Assembly: GCA_007280515.1 (NCBI GenBank)
Contig: QYPL01000005.1
Location: 1-64,000 of the forward strand
Source: Sediminibacterium sp.
GTDB taxonomy: Bacteria; Bacteroidota; Bacteroidia; Chitinophagales; Chitinophagaceae
Length of the DNA: 64,000 nt
Reading direction: 5' to 3'
Part shown: positions 37,781 through 46,530 of the stretch, piece by piece
Layout of the letters: the number at the start of each line of letters is the position of its first letter
How positions within the stretch are numbered: the first letter of the stretch is position 1
Notes under the pieces: model-generated
Told to the model about the DNA's origin: nothing
Database searches by the model: none
Seen by the model: the letters and a program-made list of their open reading frames with translations, nothing else
Program-made: the position numbers and the translations under genes

Positions 37781-37813
37781 GTTTACATTACGGTAACATT
37801 ACGGTAACATTGG
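37781..37813 (+). promoter_or_regulatory. Three 11-bp direct repeats: candidate PHO box
   Basis: GTTTACATTAC (37781), GGTAACATTAC (37792) and GGTAACATTGG (37803) follow each other without gaps; the middle two units share nine consecutive bases exactly. Five bases on is AATCTTTG (37819-37826), one mismatch from the TAnnTTTG -7 element, so the array covers the -33 position as expected for an activator such as PhoB. The same consensus recurs at 15.7 kb next to ppk1. Confidence 0.55.
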
Positions 37814-37845
37814 ATTCTAATCTTTGCGGTATAAATATTTATACT

Positions 37846-40608
37846 GTGAAAAGGTTATTAATACTCATTGGATTTATCGCAATTGCAACTATATCTCAAG
37901 CTCAAAAAGCTAAATTAACTGGTAAAATTACTAGTGCAAAAAACGAAGCACTTGCTAGTGTATCCCTTACATTAAAATCAGACAAAACACAGGTTGCTAA
38001 AACAGATATCGAAGGAAGATATAGTTTTACCATTGATGTAGCTAAAAACTATACATTGGTTTTAACCTATGTTGGATATAAAAATAAAACAGTTCAGGAT
38101 ATTAAAGCTACTACTGCAGGTGAAGACTTAGTAGTGGATGTATTATTAGAAGAAGCGAATTCAAAATTAGCGGATGTAACCGTATCTGCTAACAGATCAT
38201 CTAATAAAGGTGCTACTGACAACGCTTTAATTTCTTTTCAAAGAAATACTAATACGGTAGCTTCTGTTATTTCAGCAGAGTCTATTAAAAGAAGCCCAGA
38301 TAGAAATACAGCAGAAATTTTAAAAAGAACTTCAGGCACTTCCATCCAAGATGGTAAGTATATTATTGTAAGAGGTTTGGCTGATAGATATAATCAAGCT
38401 ATGTTAAATGGTATTTTATTAACAAGTACCGAGCCTGATCGTAAAACTTTCTCTTTCGATTTATTCCCTTCTCAAATTATTGACAATATTATTATTAATA
38501 AAGCCTTCGTTCCAGAATTACCTGGTGAGTGGGCGGGTGGTTTAATACAAGTAAATACAAAGGATGTACCTTCTAAGAATTTCTTTAATGTTCAAATTGG
38601 AACAAGTGCCAATACCTTAATTACTGGAAAAGATTTCTTTAAAGATAAAGGCGGTAAAACAGATTGGTATGGAGTGGATGATGGAACAAGATCTTTACCT
38701 GCGGGATATACTACTAAGTCTAGTTTTGATACTTCAAGCATGGCTTCTAAAACAGCATTAGGTAAGTCTATGTCAAGTAATTGGGCGCCAGTAAATACAA
38801 CTGCAAAACCTAATCTAAGCTTACAAATGAATGGCGGTTTCGCTGGAACATTGTGGGGTAAGAAAATAGGCGGTACTATTGGAGTAAGTTATGCTAATGC
38901 ATACAAGTTTCAAGATAATATCAATAATCAGAATCAATTATCTAATGTTGGTTTTTCTCCTTATGTAGAATTGAACGACAAGAAGTATCTTAATGAGGTG
39001 AATGTAGGTGCTATTGCTGGCTTATCTATCTTTTTAAATCCATTGAATAAGATTAGTTATAAAGCCATTGCAAATGTTAAAACAGCTAATGATTTTACAC
39101 AAAGAGCTGGAACTGTTTATGATAGACAACAATTAGTAAAAGGTAACGAGTTTGTGTTTAACCAAAATGTATTTTTCACTAATCAGTTAAATGGTGAGCA
39201 TAGCTTGTCAAGTAAATTAAAGTTTAACTGGTATGGAGCCTTTACTATTTTAGATAGCTATAGCCCTGACCAAAGGAGAATTTTATATACTAAAAATATC
39301 ACAGGGAATGATCCATATGTATTAAATATTTCAAATACTTTATCACAACAGTCTGGTAGCCGAGTATTCCAAACGCTAAACGACTATATTTATACTGCAG
39401 GTGGCGATTTAACTTTTAAATTAAATCAACAAAACACAGTGAAAGCGGGATATATGATTCAGGTGAAAGACCGCTTATATGACGCACAATTATTTGCTAT
39501 TACTATGCCTAAAGATAATCTTGCTCTAAGATTATTGCCAGCAGAATCGGCCTTTGTACCTGAAAACTATGGTAATGGCTACGATAATAAATTTGCTTTC
39601 AATTCAATTCAAAACAGAAACTTCAGATACTTAGCAAATACCATTTTAAATGCGGGTTATGTGCAATTTGACAATAAATTGTCTGAAGGTTTAAGAGTAA
39701 TTTGGGGTTTAAGAGTAGAAGACTTTGACCAATTAGTAGGTTCGGTTAAGAAGTGGGATCCAAGACATACTTATTCAAAAGTAACGGACTACTTACCAGG
39801 TGTAAATGCAACTATTAAATTAACCGATAAGGCGAATTTAAGAGTTACAGGATCTCAAACAGTTATTAGACCAGAGTTAAGAGAATTATCTGCATTAAGT
39901 ATATATGATTTCGAATTAAACGCTTCTGTTTCTGGTAATCCAGGTTTAAAAAGAACTAAAATTACCAATACAGACTTTAGATATGAATTATATCCATCTA
40001 CTGGTGAAATGTTTACATTCGGTATATTCTATAAGAATTTTGAAAATCCTATTGAAAGTGTATACCAGGAAGGTTCTGGAGGATCTAGCTTATTCTCTTT
40101 CCAAAATGCGGCTAAAGCAACAGCTTTCGGTTTTGAAGTTGAAGGTCGTAAAAAGTTAAATAAGCGCTTTACATTGAATGCGAACGGCTCTTACATTAAC
40201 TCTAAAATTGATGATGGAAATATTGGAATTAGTAGGGCCTTGCAAGGTCAATCTCCTTATTTAATAAATGCAGGTTTATTATATGATGTAACTGAGAAAG
40301 GATTTAATATGACAGCTTTAATTAACCAAGTAGGTAAGCGTATTTACTTAGTGGGAGATATTCAAGCAGGTGCTGGTTCTCCAGATGTATATGAAAATCC
40401 AAGGGCCCTAATCGATTTCCAAGTAAGTAAGAAATTTTCTAATAATAAAGCAGAAATCAAATTCACTGTTGCAGACATCCTAAACCAAAGACAAATTTTC
40501 TATCAAAATAATAATAGCAATACTGGTTATGATAAAGCAACTGATGGAATTCGTTTTTCTAGAAAATTTGGTACGACTTATGGTGTAACACTTAATTACT
40601 CTTTATAA
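37846..40608 (+). CDS. TonB-dependent receptor with carboxypeptidase-regulatory-like domain
   Basis: 920 residues from a GTG at 37846 followed by a clean signal peptide (KRLLILIGFIAIATISQAQ). The frame is open back to a TTG at 37810, but that lies inside the repeat array and would hide the signal, so I reject it. After the signal come a CarboxypepD_reg domain (about 22-100), a plug domain (about 130-240, IIVRGLADRYNQAMLNG) and a barrel ending FGTTYGVTLNYSL. It is not SusC-like and no SusD follows; instead a beta-rich lipoprotein and a small haem-like lipoprotein follow. The PHO-like repeats suggest uptake of a phosphorus compound; this is inference. Confidence 0.9.
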   Translation: MKRLLILIGFIAIATISQAQKAKLTGKITSAKNEALASVSLTLKSDKTQVAKTDIEGRYSFTIDVAKNYTLVLTYVGYKNKTVQDIKATTAGEDLVVDVLLEEANSKLADVTVSANRSSNKGATDNALISFQRNTNTVASVISAESIKRSPDRNTAEILKRTSGTSIQDGKYIIVRGLADRYNQAMLNGILLTSTEPDRKTFSFDLFPSQIIDNIIINKAFVPELPGEWAGGLIQVNTKDVPSKNFFNVQIGTSANTLITGKDFFKDKGGKTDWYGVDDGTRSLPAGYTTKSSFDTSSMASKTALGKSMSSNWAPVNTTAKPNLSLQMNGGFAGTLWGKKIGGTIGVSYANAYKFQDNINNQNQLSNVGFSPYVELNDKKYLNEVNVGAIAGLSIFLNPLNKISYKAIANVKTANDFTQRAGTVYDRQQLVKGNEFVFNQNVFFTNQLNGEHSLSSKLKFNWYGAFTILDSYSPDQRRILYTKNITGNDPYVLNISNTLSQQSGSRVFQTLNDYIYTAGGDLTFKLNQQNTVKAGYMIQVKDRLYDAQLFAITMPKDNLALRLLPAESAFVPENYGNGYDNKFAFNSIQNRNFRYLANTILNAGYVQFDNKLSEGLRVIWGLRVEDFDQLVGSVKKWDPRHTYSKVTDYLPGVNATIKLTDKANLRVTGSQTVIRPELRELSALSIYDFELNASVSGNPGLKRTKITNTDFRYELYPSTGEMFTFGIFYKNFENPIESVYQEGSGGSSLFSFQNAAKATAFGFEVEGRKKLNKRFTLNANGSYINSKIDDGNIGISRALQGQSPYLINAGLLYDVTEKGFNMTALINQVGKRIYLVGDIQAGAGSPDVYENPRALIDFQVSKKFSNNKAEIKFTVADILNQRQIFYQNNNSNTGYDKATDGIRFSRKFGTTYGVTLNYSL

Positions 40609-40641
40609 TAAATTAAAAACTTTTTTTAAATACAAAAAACA

Positions 40642-42174
40642 ATGAAACAATTATTTTATTTATCTCTAGCTTTTTTAGCCGTAACTGGTTGTAGAAAGAT
40701 TGAAACAGATGGCGAAAAAGAAATCTTCGTCGTTACGAAGGAAGTCACTCCTGTAGGTGTGGTATCTAATACCGTTACTTTAACAGGTAAAATTACAAAA
40801 GACACTACTTTACTTGCCAAAGATATAAACTATCTTTCTGGTGTTGTTTATGTAACCAAAGGTGTTACAGTAACTGTACAAGAAGGTGCAAAAGTAATGG
40901 GTAAGTCAGGTGCTGAAGTAGCTGCCTTAGTTATTTGCCGTGGTGGTAAATTGGTAGCAAAAGGTACTGCAGACAAACCTATCGTGTTTACTTCTGCTTC
41001 AGCAAATCCAGCTTCTGGAGACTGGGGTGGCGTTGTATTATTAGGTACTGCAACTATAAACCAATCTCTAACTTGGAAAGGAACAACTTATAAAGGTTTA
41101 GCTTCTGTTGAAGGTGGTGTGAACGATGCTGTAGTAGGATATGGTTTAGCTGGTTCTGGTGATCCAGATTTTCCAACAGCAAACGATGCTGACAACTCTG
41201 GTATTTTACAATACGTAAGAATTGAATATGCAGGTTATGCTTACCAACCAGATAATGAGTTGAACAGTTTAACATTCGCTGGTGTGGGTAATGGTACAAC
41301 TATTGACCATATTCAAGTTACTTATGCAAAAGATGATGCTTACGAGTGGTTTGGTGGTACTGTAAACTGTAAGTATTTGATTGCTTATAAAACTCAAGAT
41401 GATGATTTCGATACTGACTGGGGATATTCTGGAAATGTTCAGTTTGGTATTGCTTTGAGAGATTCTGCAATTGCCGATATATCTAACTCAGAAGCTTTTG
41501 AATCAGATAATGACGGTAATGGTTCTGATTTGACTCCAAAAACTACAGCTGTGTTTTCAAATATGACAGCTATTGGTCCAAGAATTCACCCAGTTTATGG
41601 AAAAGGAAATAACTTATTCTATGCAGGTGCTCAAATTAGAAGAAACTCTGGTATCTCTATTCAAAATACTATCATCGCAGGATGGCCTAGAGGTATTACA
41701 ATTGATGAGTCTAAAGTAACTACTAATGGTTCTACTTATAAGAATTTAGTGGATAGCACTGTTAGATTAAAAAATATAACCTTAGCGGGTAACACAGTTG
41801 ATTTAGTATATATTGGTAAAAGTGGACAAACTACTACTACAGACGATGTTTTATCTATTTTCTCTACTCCTTTTTATAATAATACTATATTAAGTTCTGC
41901 AGATGCGAATATTATGAAAATTATTCAACCGTTTAACTATACTAACCCTGACTTTACTCCTTATGCAAGTGCAGGTCCTGGAACATCTGGAAGCTTAAGC
42001 GCAACTTATGGTATTCTAGGTTTGAATACTTCATTGGACTATAAAATAAACGGTAGCTTCGCTGATTCTAAATTACAAAATGCTTTCTTTGATAAGACAG
42101 CTACATTTAGAGGAGCAGTTGCCCCATCAGGTATAAATCAAACATGGTGGAAAGGTTGGACAATATGGAAATAA
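40642..42174 (+). CDS. Lipoprotein with right-handed beta-helix-like repeats, partner of the TonB receptor
   Basis: 510 residues. Lipobox C17 (FLAVTGCRKIE) marks a lipoprotein. The middle part has ladder-like motifs (VVYVTKGVTVTVQEGAKVMG, LVICRGGKLVAKGTADKPI, GDWGGVVLLGTATI) like those of parallel beta-helix proteins, and an acidic stretch (AKDDAYEW...TQDDDFDTDWG) that might bind metal. It starts 33 bases after the TonB receptor and is followed by a terminator, so the two form one unit. A ligand-capture role on the surface, similar to SusD but of unrelated fold, is inferred from context. No named family recognised. Confidence 0.72.
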   Translation: MKQLFYLSLAFLAVTGCRKIETDGEKEIFVVTKEVTPVGVVSNTVTLTGKITKDTTLLAKDINYLSGVVYVTKGVTVTVQEGAKVMGKSGAEVAALVICRGGKLVAKGTADKPIVFTSASANPASGDWGGVVLLGTATINQSLTWKGTTYKGLASVEGGVNDAVVGYGLAGSGDPDFPTANDADNSGILQYVRIEYAGYAYQPDNELNSLTFAGVGNGTTIDHIQVTYAKDDAYEWFGGTVNCKYLIAYKTQDDDFDTDWGYSGNVQFGIALRDSAIADISNSEAFESDNDGNGSDLTPKTTAVFSNMTAIGPRIHPVYGKGNNLFYAGAQIRRNSGISIQNTIIAGWPRGITIDESKVTTNGSTYKNLVDSTVRLKNITLAGNTVDLVYIGKSGQTTTTDDVLSIFSTPFYNNTILSSADANIMKIIQPFNYTNPDFTPYASAGPGTSGSLSATYGILGLNTSLDYKINGSFADSKLQNAFFDKTATFRGAVAPSGINQTWWKGWTIWK

Positions 42175-42208
42175 GCTAGTATTTAAAAAATTGTTAGATT
42201 CTATATAC

Positions 42209-42241
42209 AAAAGCGTCCCGAATTTTCGGGATGCTTTTTTT
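42209..42241 (+). terminator. Intrinsic terminator after the beta-helix lipoprotein
   Basis: Arms AGCGTCCCGAA (42211-42222 region) and TTCGGGATGCT (42225-42235), one G-T pair, two-base loop, then a T-run to 42241. It separates the lipoprotein from the small haem-like gene starting at 42262, whose expression then needs read-through or its own promoter. Confidence 0.88.
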
Positions 42242-42261
42242 ATTCTTTAAAATATACCATT

Positions 42262-42609
42262 ATGAAAATTAGATCTTATCAAGTTTATTTATTGGCAATC
42301 ACACTTACTATTGTGGGTATTGCTTGTTCAAAAAATGCAGCAGATACAACACCAGTTGTGGCTAGCTGTGATGCGAATACAAGCTTTAGTAAAACTATCT
42401 TACCCTTATTCAATAGCACTTGTAATTTGAGTGGTTGTCATGACGGGCCCAACGCAGCGTCATTAAATAATTTTCAGGTTATACATGATAATGCTAGTCA
42501 AATTAGAGCCTCTATTTCAACAGGTAGAATGCCTAAGGATAAAGCCTTAGCTATAGCCGATAAAAATGCAATTCTATGTTGGGTAGATAACGGAGCCAAG
42601 AATAATTAA
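42262..42609 (+). CDS. Small cytochrome c-like lipoprotein with a CX4CH motif
   Basis: 115 residues. Lipobox C22 (VGIACSKN) gives a membrane-anchored exported protein. The mature part reads like a mono-haem cytochrome c: TILPLFNSTCNLSGCH then a Met in TGRMPKD as possible axial ligand, and a C-terminal ILCWVDNGA helix. The haem-type motif has four residues between cysteines (C54-NLSG-C59-H60) instead of the usual two. Similar CX4CH proteins seem common in Bacteroidota, but whether haem is attached is not known to me. Downstream of the TonB receptor/lipoprotein pair and possibly its partner, though a terminator intervenes. Confidence 0.7.
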   Translation: MKIRSYQVYLLAITLTIVGIACSKNAADTTPVVASCDANTSFSKTILPLFNSTCNLSGCHDGPNAASLNNFQVIHDNASQIRASISTGRMPKDKALAIADKNAILCWVDNGAKNN

Positions 42610-42637
42610 TTCAATTATTCTACTTTATATATTTTTC

Positions 42638-43057
42638 TTATTCGTTCATATACTCTTCTACAAAGTTCTCGCAGTAATCTTTAATCATTTTTCTTACTAC
42701 TCTAAACTGCTCATTGATTTCATCTTCCGTGCCAACAGCCTTGGCTGGGTCAGGAAAATTATAATGTAGTTTCACTGCCTTGGTTGGAAAATAAGGGCAG
42801 CGTTCTTTCGCATTATCGCATACGGTAATCACATAATCAAAATTTACACCAAAGTATTCAGTTATATTATTAGAGGTATGCCGAGAAATATCAATACCAA
42901 TTTCTTTCATAGTGTCAATGGCTTTTGGATTCACACCATGTGTTTCCACGCCTGCAGAATATACATGGGCCTTGCCCGCAGTCATAGATGCTAAAAAACC
43001 ATGGGCTATTTGACTTCTGCAACTATTGCCAGTACATAAGACTAAAATGTTTTTCAT
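42638..43057 (-). CDS. arsC: Arsenate reductase, thioredoxin-coupled LMW-PTP type
   Basis: 139 residues. The phosphatase-like loop CTGNSCRS holds nucleophile C8; C80 and C87 (VCDNAKERC) provide the disulfide relay. This is the same spacing as C10, C82 and C89 in S. aureus pI258 ArsC, so it should reduce As(V) to As(III) with thioredoxin. No arsB/acr3 or arsR is nearby. It lies 20 bases after ald on the same strand, perhaps sharing its transcript. A plain protein-tyrosine phosphatase is less likely because all three cysteines are present. Confidence 0.9.
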   Translation of the reverse strand: MKNILVLCTGNSCRSQIAHGFLASMTAGKAHVYSAGVETHGVNPKAIDTMKEIGIDISRHTSNNITEYFGVNFDYVITVCDNAKERCPYFPTKAVKLHYNFPDPAKAVGTEDEINEQFRVVRKMIKDYCENFVEEYMNE

Positions 43058-43077
43058 AGACTTCTTAGTTTCAAATA

Positions 43078-44163
43078 CTATGCGTTGAAAGCGTCGGCTA
43101 CGCCTTTATGTAAAATTTTTCCTGCTTTAATATTTAATCCTTTTGCTAAAGCTGCGTTTTCAACACAGGCTTTTTCCCATCCTTTGTTGGCAATGGCAAT
43201 GGCATAAGGCAAAGTAGCCTGTGTAAGTGCGCGTGTAGAAGTTTGTGGTACTGCTCCTGGCATATTGGCAACACAGTAATGCAAAATATTTTGCTCCATG
43301 TACACAGGGTTCTCATGCGTTGTAGGTTTACAAGTTTCAATACAACCTCCTTGGTCCACTGCTACATCCACCACTACGGTGCCTGCTTCCATTAAAGCTA
43401 AATCTACTTTCTTAATTAAATGCGGCGCCTTGGCACCATGTAATAATACAGCACCTATTACTAAATCTACTGTAGGTAATTTTTCTTGAATAGCCATTAG
43501 TGTAGAATACTGCGTAACTACATTCGCTGGCATTACATCCGATAAATATCTTAATCTTGTTAAGTTAGTATCCATTATAGTAACATTGGCGCCTAAACCT
43601 GCAGCCATTTTAGCGGCCTGTGTTCCAACAATACCACCACCTATAATTAATACTTCCGCTGGTTTAACACCTGGTACTCCTCCTAATAATTTTCCTTTTC
43701 CACCAAATGGTTTACCTAAATAATAAGCACCCACATTCACAGCCATTCTTCCTGCCACTTCCGACATAGGCACTAATAAAGGTAAAGAACCATCAGGTAA
43801 TTCTACTGTTTCATAAGCAATACAAACTGCATGCGATTTCATCATCGCATCGGTTAATTCTTTTGATGCTGCAAAGTGGAAATAAGTAAATAAAATTTGA
43901 CCTGGCTTAATTAAAGGAAATTCCGCAGCTAGTGGTTCTTTTACTTTAATAATCATTTCAGCAATCTCGTATACATCTTTAGCCGTTGCTAAAATAGTTG
44001 CACCTGCTTTTATATAAGCCTCGTCAGAAAATCCAGAGCCAAGACCTGCCTTTGTTTCTACATTCACTGTATGACCTTGTCTTGTAAGTGCATCCACACC
44101 TTCTGGTGTCAAACCCACTCTATACTCTTGAATCTTAATTTCTTTAGGAACTCCAATAATCAT
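43078..44163 (-). CDS. ald: Alanine dehydrogenase
   Basis: 361 residues. NAD-dependent interconversion of L-alanine with pyruvate and ammonia. The N-terminal MIIGVPKEIKIQEYRVGLTP and the Rossmann block IIGGGIVGTQAAKMAAGLGA (about 168-187) are diagnostic for AlaDH/PNT. Divergent from an Lrp/AsnC-family gene across a 156-base region with several dyads; AlaDH genes are often controlled by adjacent Lrp-type regulators responding to alanine. arsC follows on the same strand after 20 bases. Confidence 0.95.
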   Translation of the reverse strand: MIIGVPKEIKIQEYRVGLTPEGVDALTRQGHTVNVETKAGLGSGFSDEAYIKAGATILATAKDVYEIAEMIIKVKEPLAAEFPLIKPGQILFTYFHFAASKELTDAMMKSHAVCIAYETVELPDGSLPLLVPMSEVAGRMAVNVGAYYLGKPFGGKGKLLGGVPGVKPAEVLIIGGGIVGTQAAKMAAGLGANVTIMDTNLTRLRYLSDVMPANVVTQYSTLMAIQEKLPTVDLVIGAVLLHGAKAPHLIKKVDLALMEAGTVVVDVAVDQGGCIETCKPTTHENPVYMEQNILHYCVANMPGAVPQTSTRALTQATLPYAIAIANKGWEKACVENAALAKGLNIKAGKILHKGVADAFNA

Positions 44164-44235
44164 GATTTTTTGTTTTTATTTCTGCACAAATATCGGTTTA
44201 AAGAAAATATTCATTTATTAATGATAATATTCAGT

Positions 44236-44281
44236 AAAATATCTTGATATTTTGGGTAAATAGCAAAAAATAACGTTATTT
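44236..44281. promoter_or_regulatory. Two dyads in the ald/lrp intergenic region: candidate Lrp operators
   Basis: AAAATATC-TT-GATATTTT (44236-44253) is an exact 8+8 dyad, and AAATAACGTTATTT (44268-44281) is a perfect 14-bp palindrome 14 bases on. Both lie between ald (-) and the Lrp/AsnC-type gene (+), the usual position for auto- and cross-regulation. AT-richness raises the chance rate. Confidence 0.45.
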
Positions 44282-44319
44282 ACAGTAGAATTTATCCTAA
44301 AAACAGAAATTATTTCTCT

Positions 44320-44778
44320 ATGGCACTTGACGCTATTGACCAATCTATCTTACGCATTTTACAAAAGGATGCCCTAGCTAAATTAAAAGACATTAGCGCT
44401 GCCATTAATTTATCACTAAGCCCTACACATGACCGCATTAAAAGACTAGAAGCGGAAGGCTATATTTTACATTATGTTACCCTGCTGGATAGAAAAAAAT
44501 TAGACCTTGGCTTAGTGGTGCACTGCCAAGTAACTTTAGACAAACAAACCCGTTCCCATTTTTCTGAATTTGAAAAAACCATTGCACAATTTCCAGAAAT
44601 TATTGCTTGCAGTTTAGTGTCGGGCAGTTTTGATTATTATTTAAAATTAGTCACCAAAGATGTAGAGTCTTATAATAAATTTTATCAAGAACGATTGGCC
44701 GTGCTTCCCATGGTGGCGCATATTAATAGTTTATTTGTAATGGATGAAATTAAAATAACTACCGAGCTTCCACTTTAA
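44320..44778 (+). CDS. Lrp/AsnC family transcriptional regulator
   Basis: 152 residues. N-terminal winged helix-turn-helix (about 4-50, DAIDQSILRILQKDALAKLK...SPTHDRIKRLEAEGYI) and a C-terminal RAM/ACT-like effector domain (about 65-150) with the VSGSFDYYLKL strand. These act as octamers sensing amino acids. Its divergent neighbour is ald, so the likely effector is alanine and the likely target the shared intergenic region with two dyads. A PaiB-like gene follows after 24 bases and may be in the same transcript. Confidence 0.93.
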   Translation: MALDAIDQSILRILQKDALAKLKDISAAINLSLSPTHDRIKRLEAEGYILHYVTLLDRKKLDLGLVVHCQVTLDKQTRSHFSEFEKTIAQFPEIIACSLVSGSFDYYLKLVTKDVESYNKFYQERLAVLPMVAHINSLFVMDEIKITTELPL

Positions 44779-44802
44779 ATTAACTAAGAATAATAAATAA
44801 CT

Positions 44803-45444
44803 ATGTATAATATATCTCATTTTAAAGCCAAGGATCATCAAGAAGTATTGGACTTTATGCAAGCCAATCCCTTTGTAACTATTTGTGGTGTAGATGCTGA
44901 AGGCTTTCCAGTGGCTACACAAGTGCCTGTTTTATTAACCATTGAAGAAGATAAAATTATTATTAGTGGTCATGTTATGCGCAAGCAAGAACATACCATT
45001 GCTTTTGAAAATAATAATAAAGTATTAGCAATATTCTCTGGGCCATCGGCCTTTGTAAGTGCCAATTGGTATACCACAAAAAATATGGGAAGCACTTGGA
45101 ACTATCAGTCGGTGCAAGCAAAAGGAAGTTTAGAAATTAAAGATGAAAAGCATTTATATAATTTATTAGAAAAGCTTACACTACGTTTTGAAAAAGATGC
45201 CAATGCGCCTACACAAGTAAAAAACCTACCTGCTGAATACCTGGAGCAAAATATGAAGGCCATTTATTCTTTCGATATAATAGTGAGTGATTTACAACAT
45301 GTTTTTAAACTAAGTCAGAACAGAGACGAAGCTTCTAAAGCTAATATTCACGCTGAATTGAGTAAGGGAGATGCAGCTTGCAAGCATATGGCAGCAGCTA
45401 TGAAGGCTCAATCAAATCCCAAAGATTCCCATAAAAATCTTTAA
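44803..45444 (+). CDS. PaiB-like FMN-binding protein
   Basis: 213 residues of the split-barrel FMN-binding family known from B. subtilis PaiB (formerly called a negative transcriptional regulator of protease and sporulation genes). The start MYNISHFKAKDHQEVLDFM, then HVMRKQEHTIAF and FSGPSAFVSANWY (about 79-91), are typical. No DNA-binding domain is seen, so a flavin-dependent reductase or protective role is as likely as regulation. Its last 47 bases overlap the convergent VOC gene. Confidence 0.85.
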   Translation: MYNISHFKAKDHQEVLDFMQANPFVTICGVDAEGFPVATQVPVLLTIEEDKIIISGHVMRKQEHTIAFENNNKVLAIFSGPSAFVSANWYTTKNMGSTWNYQSVQAKGSLEIKDEKHLYNLLEKLTLRFEKDANAPTQVKNLPAEYLEQNMKAIYSFDIIVSDLQHVFKLSQNRDEASKANIHAELSKGDAACKHMAAAMKAQSNPKDSHKNL

Positions 45445-45790
45445 ACACCGCAACGGTTCCATATGCTTCCAGATGCGGCGCAATAGTAAATTCAACACCT
45501 TTGGAAATATAATTTTGATAATCTCTTTCAAAATTATCGGTGTATAAAAATAAAAATACACGACCTCCTGTTTGATAACCAATACACTTTTCTTGCTCAG
45601 GGGTTGCGGCTTTGGCAAGTAATAACATACATCCATTATTGGCTCCAGTGGGTTGCACCATAACCCATCTTTTGGTTTCAGATAAAACGGTGTCTTCAAT
45701 TAATGTAAAACCTAAAATACTAGTATAATAAGCAATGGCTTCGTCATAATCACGAACCACCACAGCAATATGTGCCAAGCTTTGTTTCAT
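45398..45790 (-). CDS. VOC-superfamily (glyoxalase-like) protein
   Basis: 130 residues, a single vicinal-oxygen-chelate unit of two beta-alpha-beta3 modules. The N-terminal LAHIAVVVRDYDEAIAYYTS (about 5-24) with H7, and the C-terminal VAVFKDFYGNLWDLIEP with a terminal Glu, are the usual metal-ligand positions. Could be a glyoxalase, resistance or unknown dioxygenase-like protein. The 3' end overlaps the convergent PaiB-like gene by 47 bases; both reading frames look genuine to their stops. Confidence 0.88.
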   Translation of the reverse strand: MKQSLAHIAVVVRDYDEAIAYYTSILGFTLIEDTVLSETKRWVMVQPTGANNGCMLLLAKAATPEQEKCIGYQTGGRVFLFLYTDNFERDYQNYISKGVEFTIAPHLEAYGTVAVFKDFYGNLWDLIEPS

Positions 45791-45864
45791 ATTTCAAATA
45801 TACAATTAATTAAAATCTTTCTTTAACTTCACCTTTCTATTTATTCCTAAATTATACAAATTTA

Positions 45865-46488
45865 ATGGCTGTAGTAAAAAATTTAATCTTCGATTTAGGC
45901 AATGTCTTATACGATATTGATTTTAAAAAAATGAATACCGCTTTTGCCTCTATTGGTATTGAAGGTATTGACCAGCATTTTACTTTGAATAAATCGCACA
46001 AGTTATTTTTAGACTTAGAAATGGGCTTTGTAAATGAACAGGCATTTTATGATGGGGTAAGAGCCTTGGTGAATTTACCTTTAACGAATGAACAAATTCA
46101 TTTTGCTTGGAATGCACTACTTGTAGGCTTTAGAAAAAACAGCATAGAGTGGATTCAGCAAAACAATACTAAGTATAATACTTTTTTATATTCCAATACC
46201 AATCAAATTCACCACGACCATTTTATAGCTGAGTTTGAAACCATGGTAGCTAACTACCCTTTTGTATCTCTTTTTAAGAAACCCTATTATTCTCATGAAA
46301 TGGGTATGCGTAAACCCGACCCCGCTTCTTTTACCTATATAGTAGAGAAAGAGGGCTTGGTGGCAACTGAAACCTTATTTATTGACGACAATGAGCCCAA
46401 TATTATAGCAGCCGCCTCGGTAGGGCTTAAAGTACTTCATTTAAAAGAGGGGATGACGGTTGAAAAGGATATCGAGGTCTATTTATAA
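45865..46488 (+). CDS. HAD-family phosphatase (YihX-like)
   Basis: 207 residues. HAD motifs in order: motif I FDLGNVLYDID (nucleophile D10), motif II in FLYSNTNQIHH (Ser near 111), motif III Lys in GMRKPDPASF and motif IV FIDDNEPNI (about 172-180). The FDLGNVL form of motif I is that of the YihX/epoxide-hydrolase-N-like subgroup. It probably hydrolyses a sugar phosphate or similar small substrate in the cytosol. Stands alone; convergent with the DUF4834 gene. Confidence 0.88.
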   Translation: MAVVKNLIFDLGNVLYDIDFKKMNTAFASIGIEGIDQHFTLNKSHKLFLDLEMGFVNEQAFYDGVRALVNLPLTNEQIHFAWNALLVGFRKNSIEWIQQNNTKYNTFLYSNTNQIHHDHFIAEFETMVANYPFVSLFKKPYYSHEMGMRKPDPASFTYIVEKEGLVATETLFIDDNEPNIIAAASVGLKVLHLKEGMTVEKDIEVYL

Positions 46489-46530
46489 GGGCCCTAAAAA
46501 AAGCTTATTTCTTCCCTCTAATTCTTCCCT

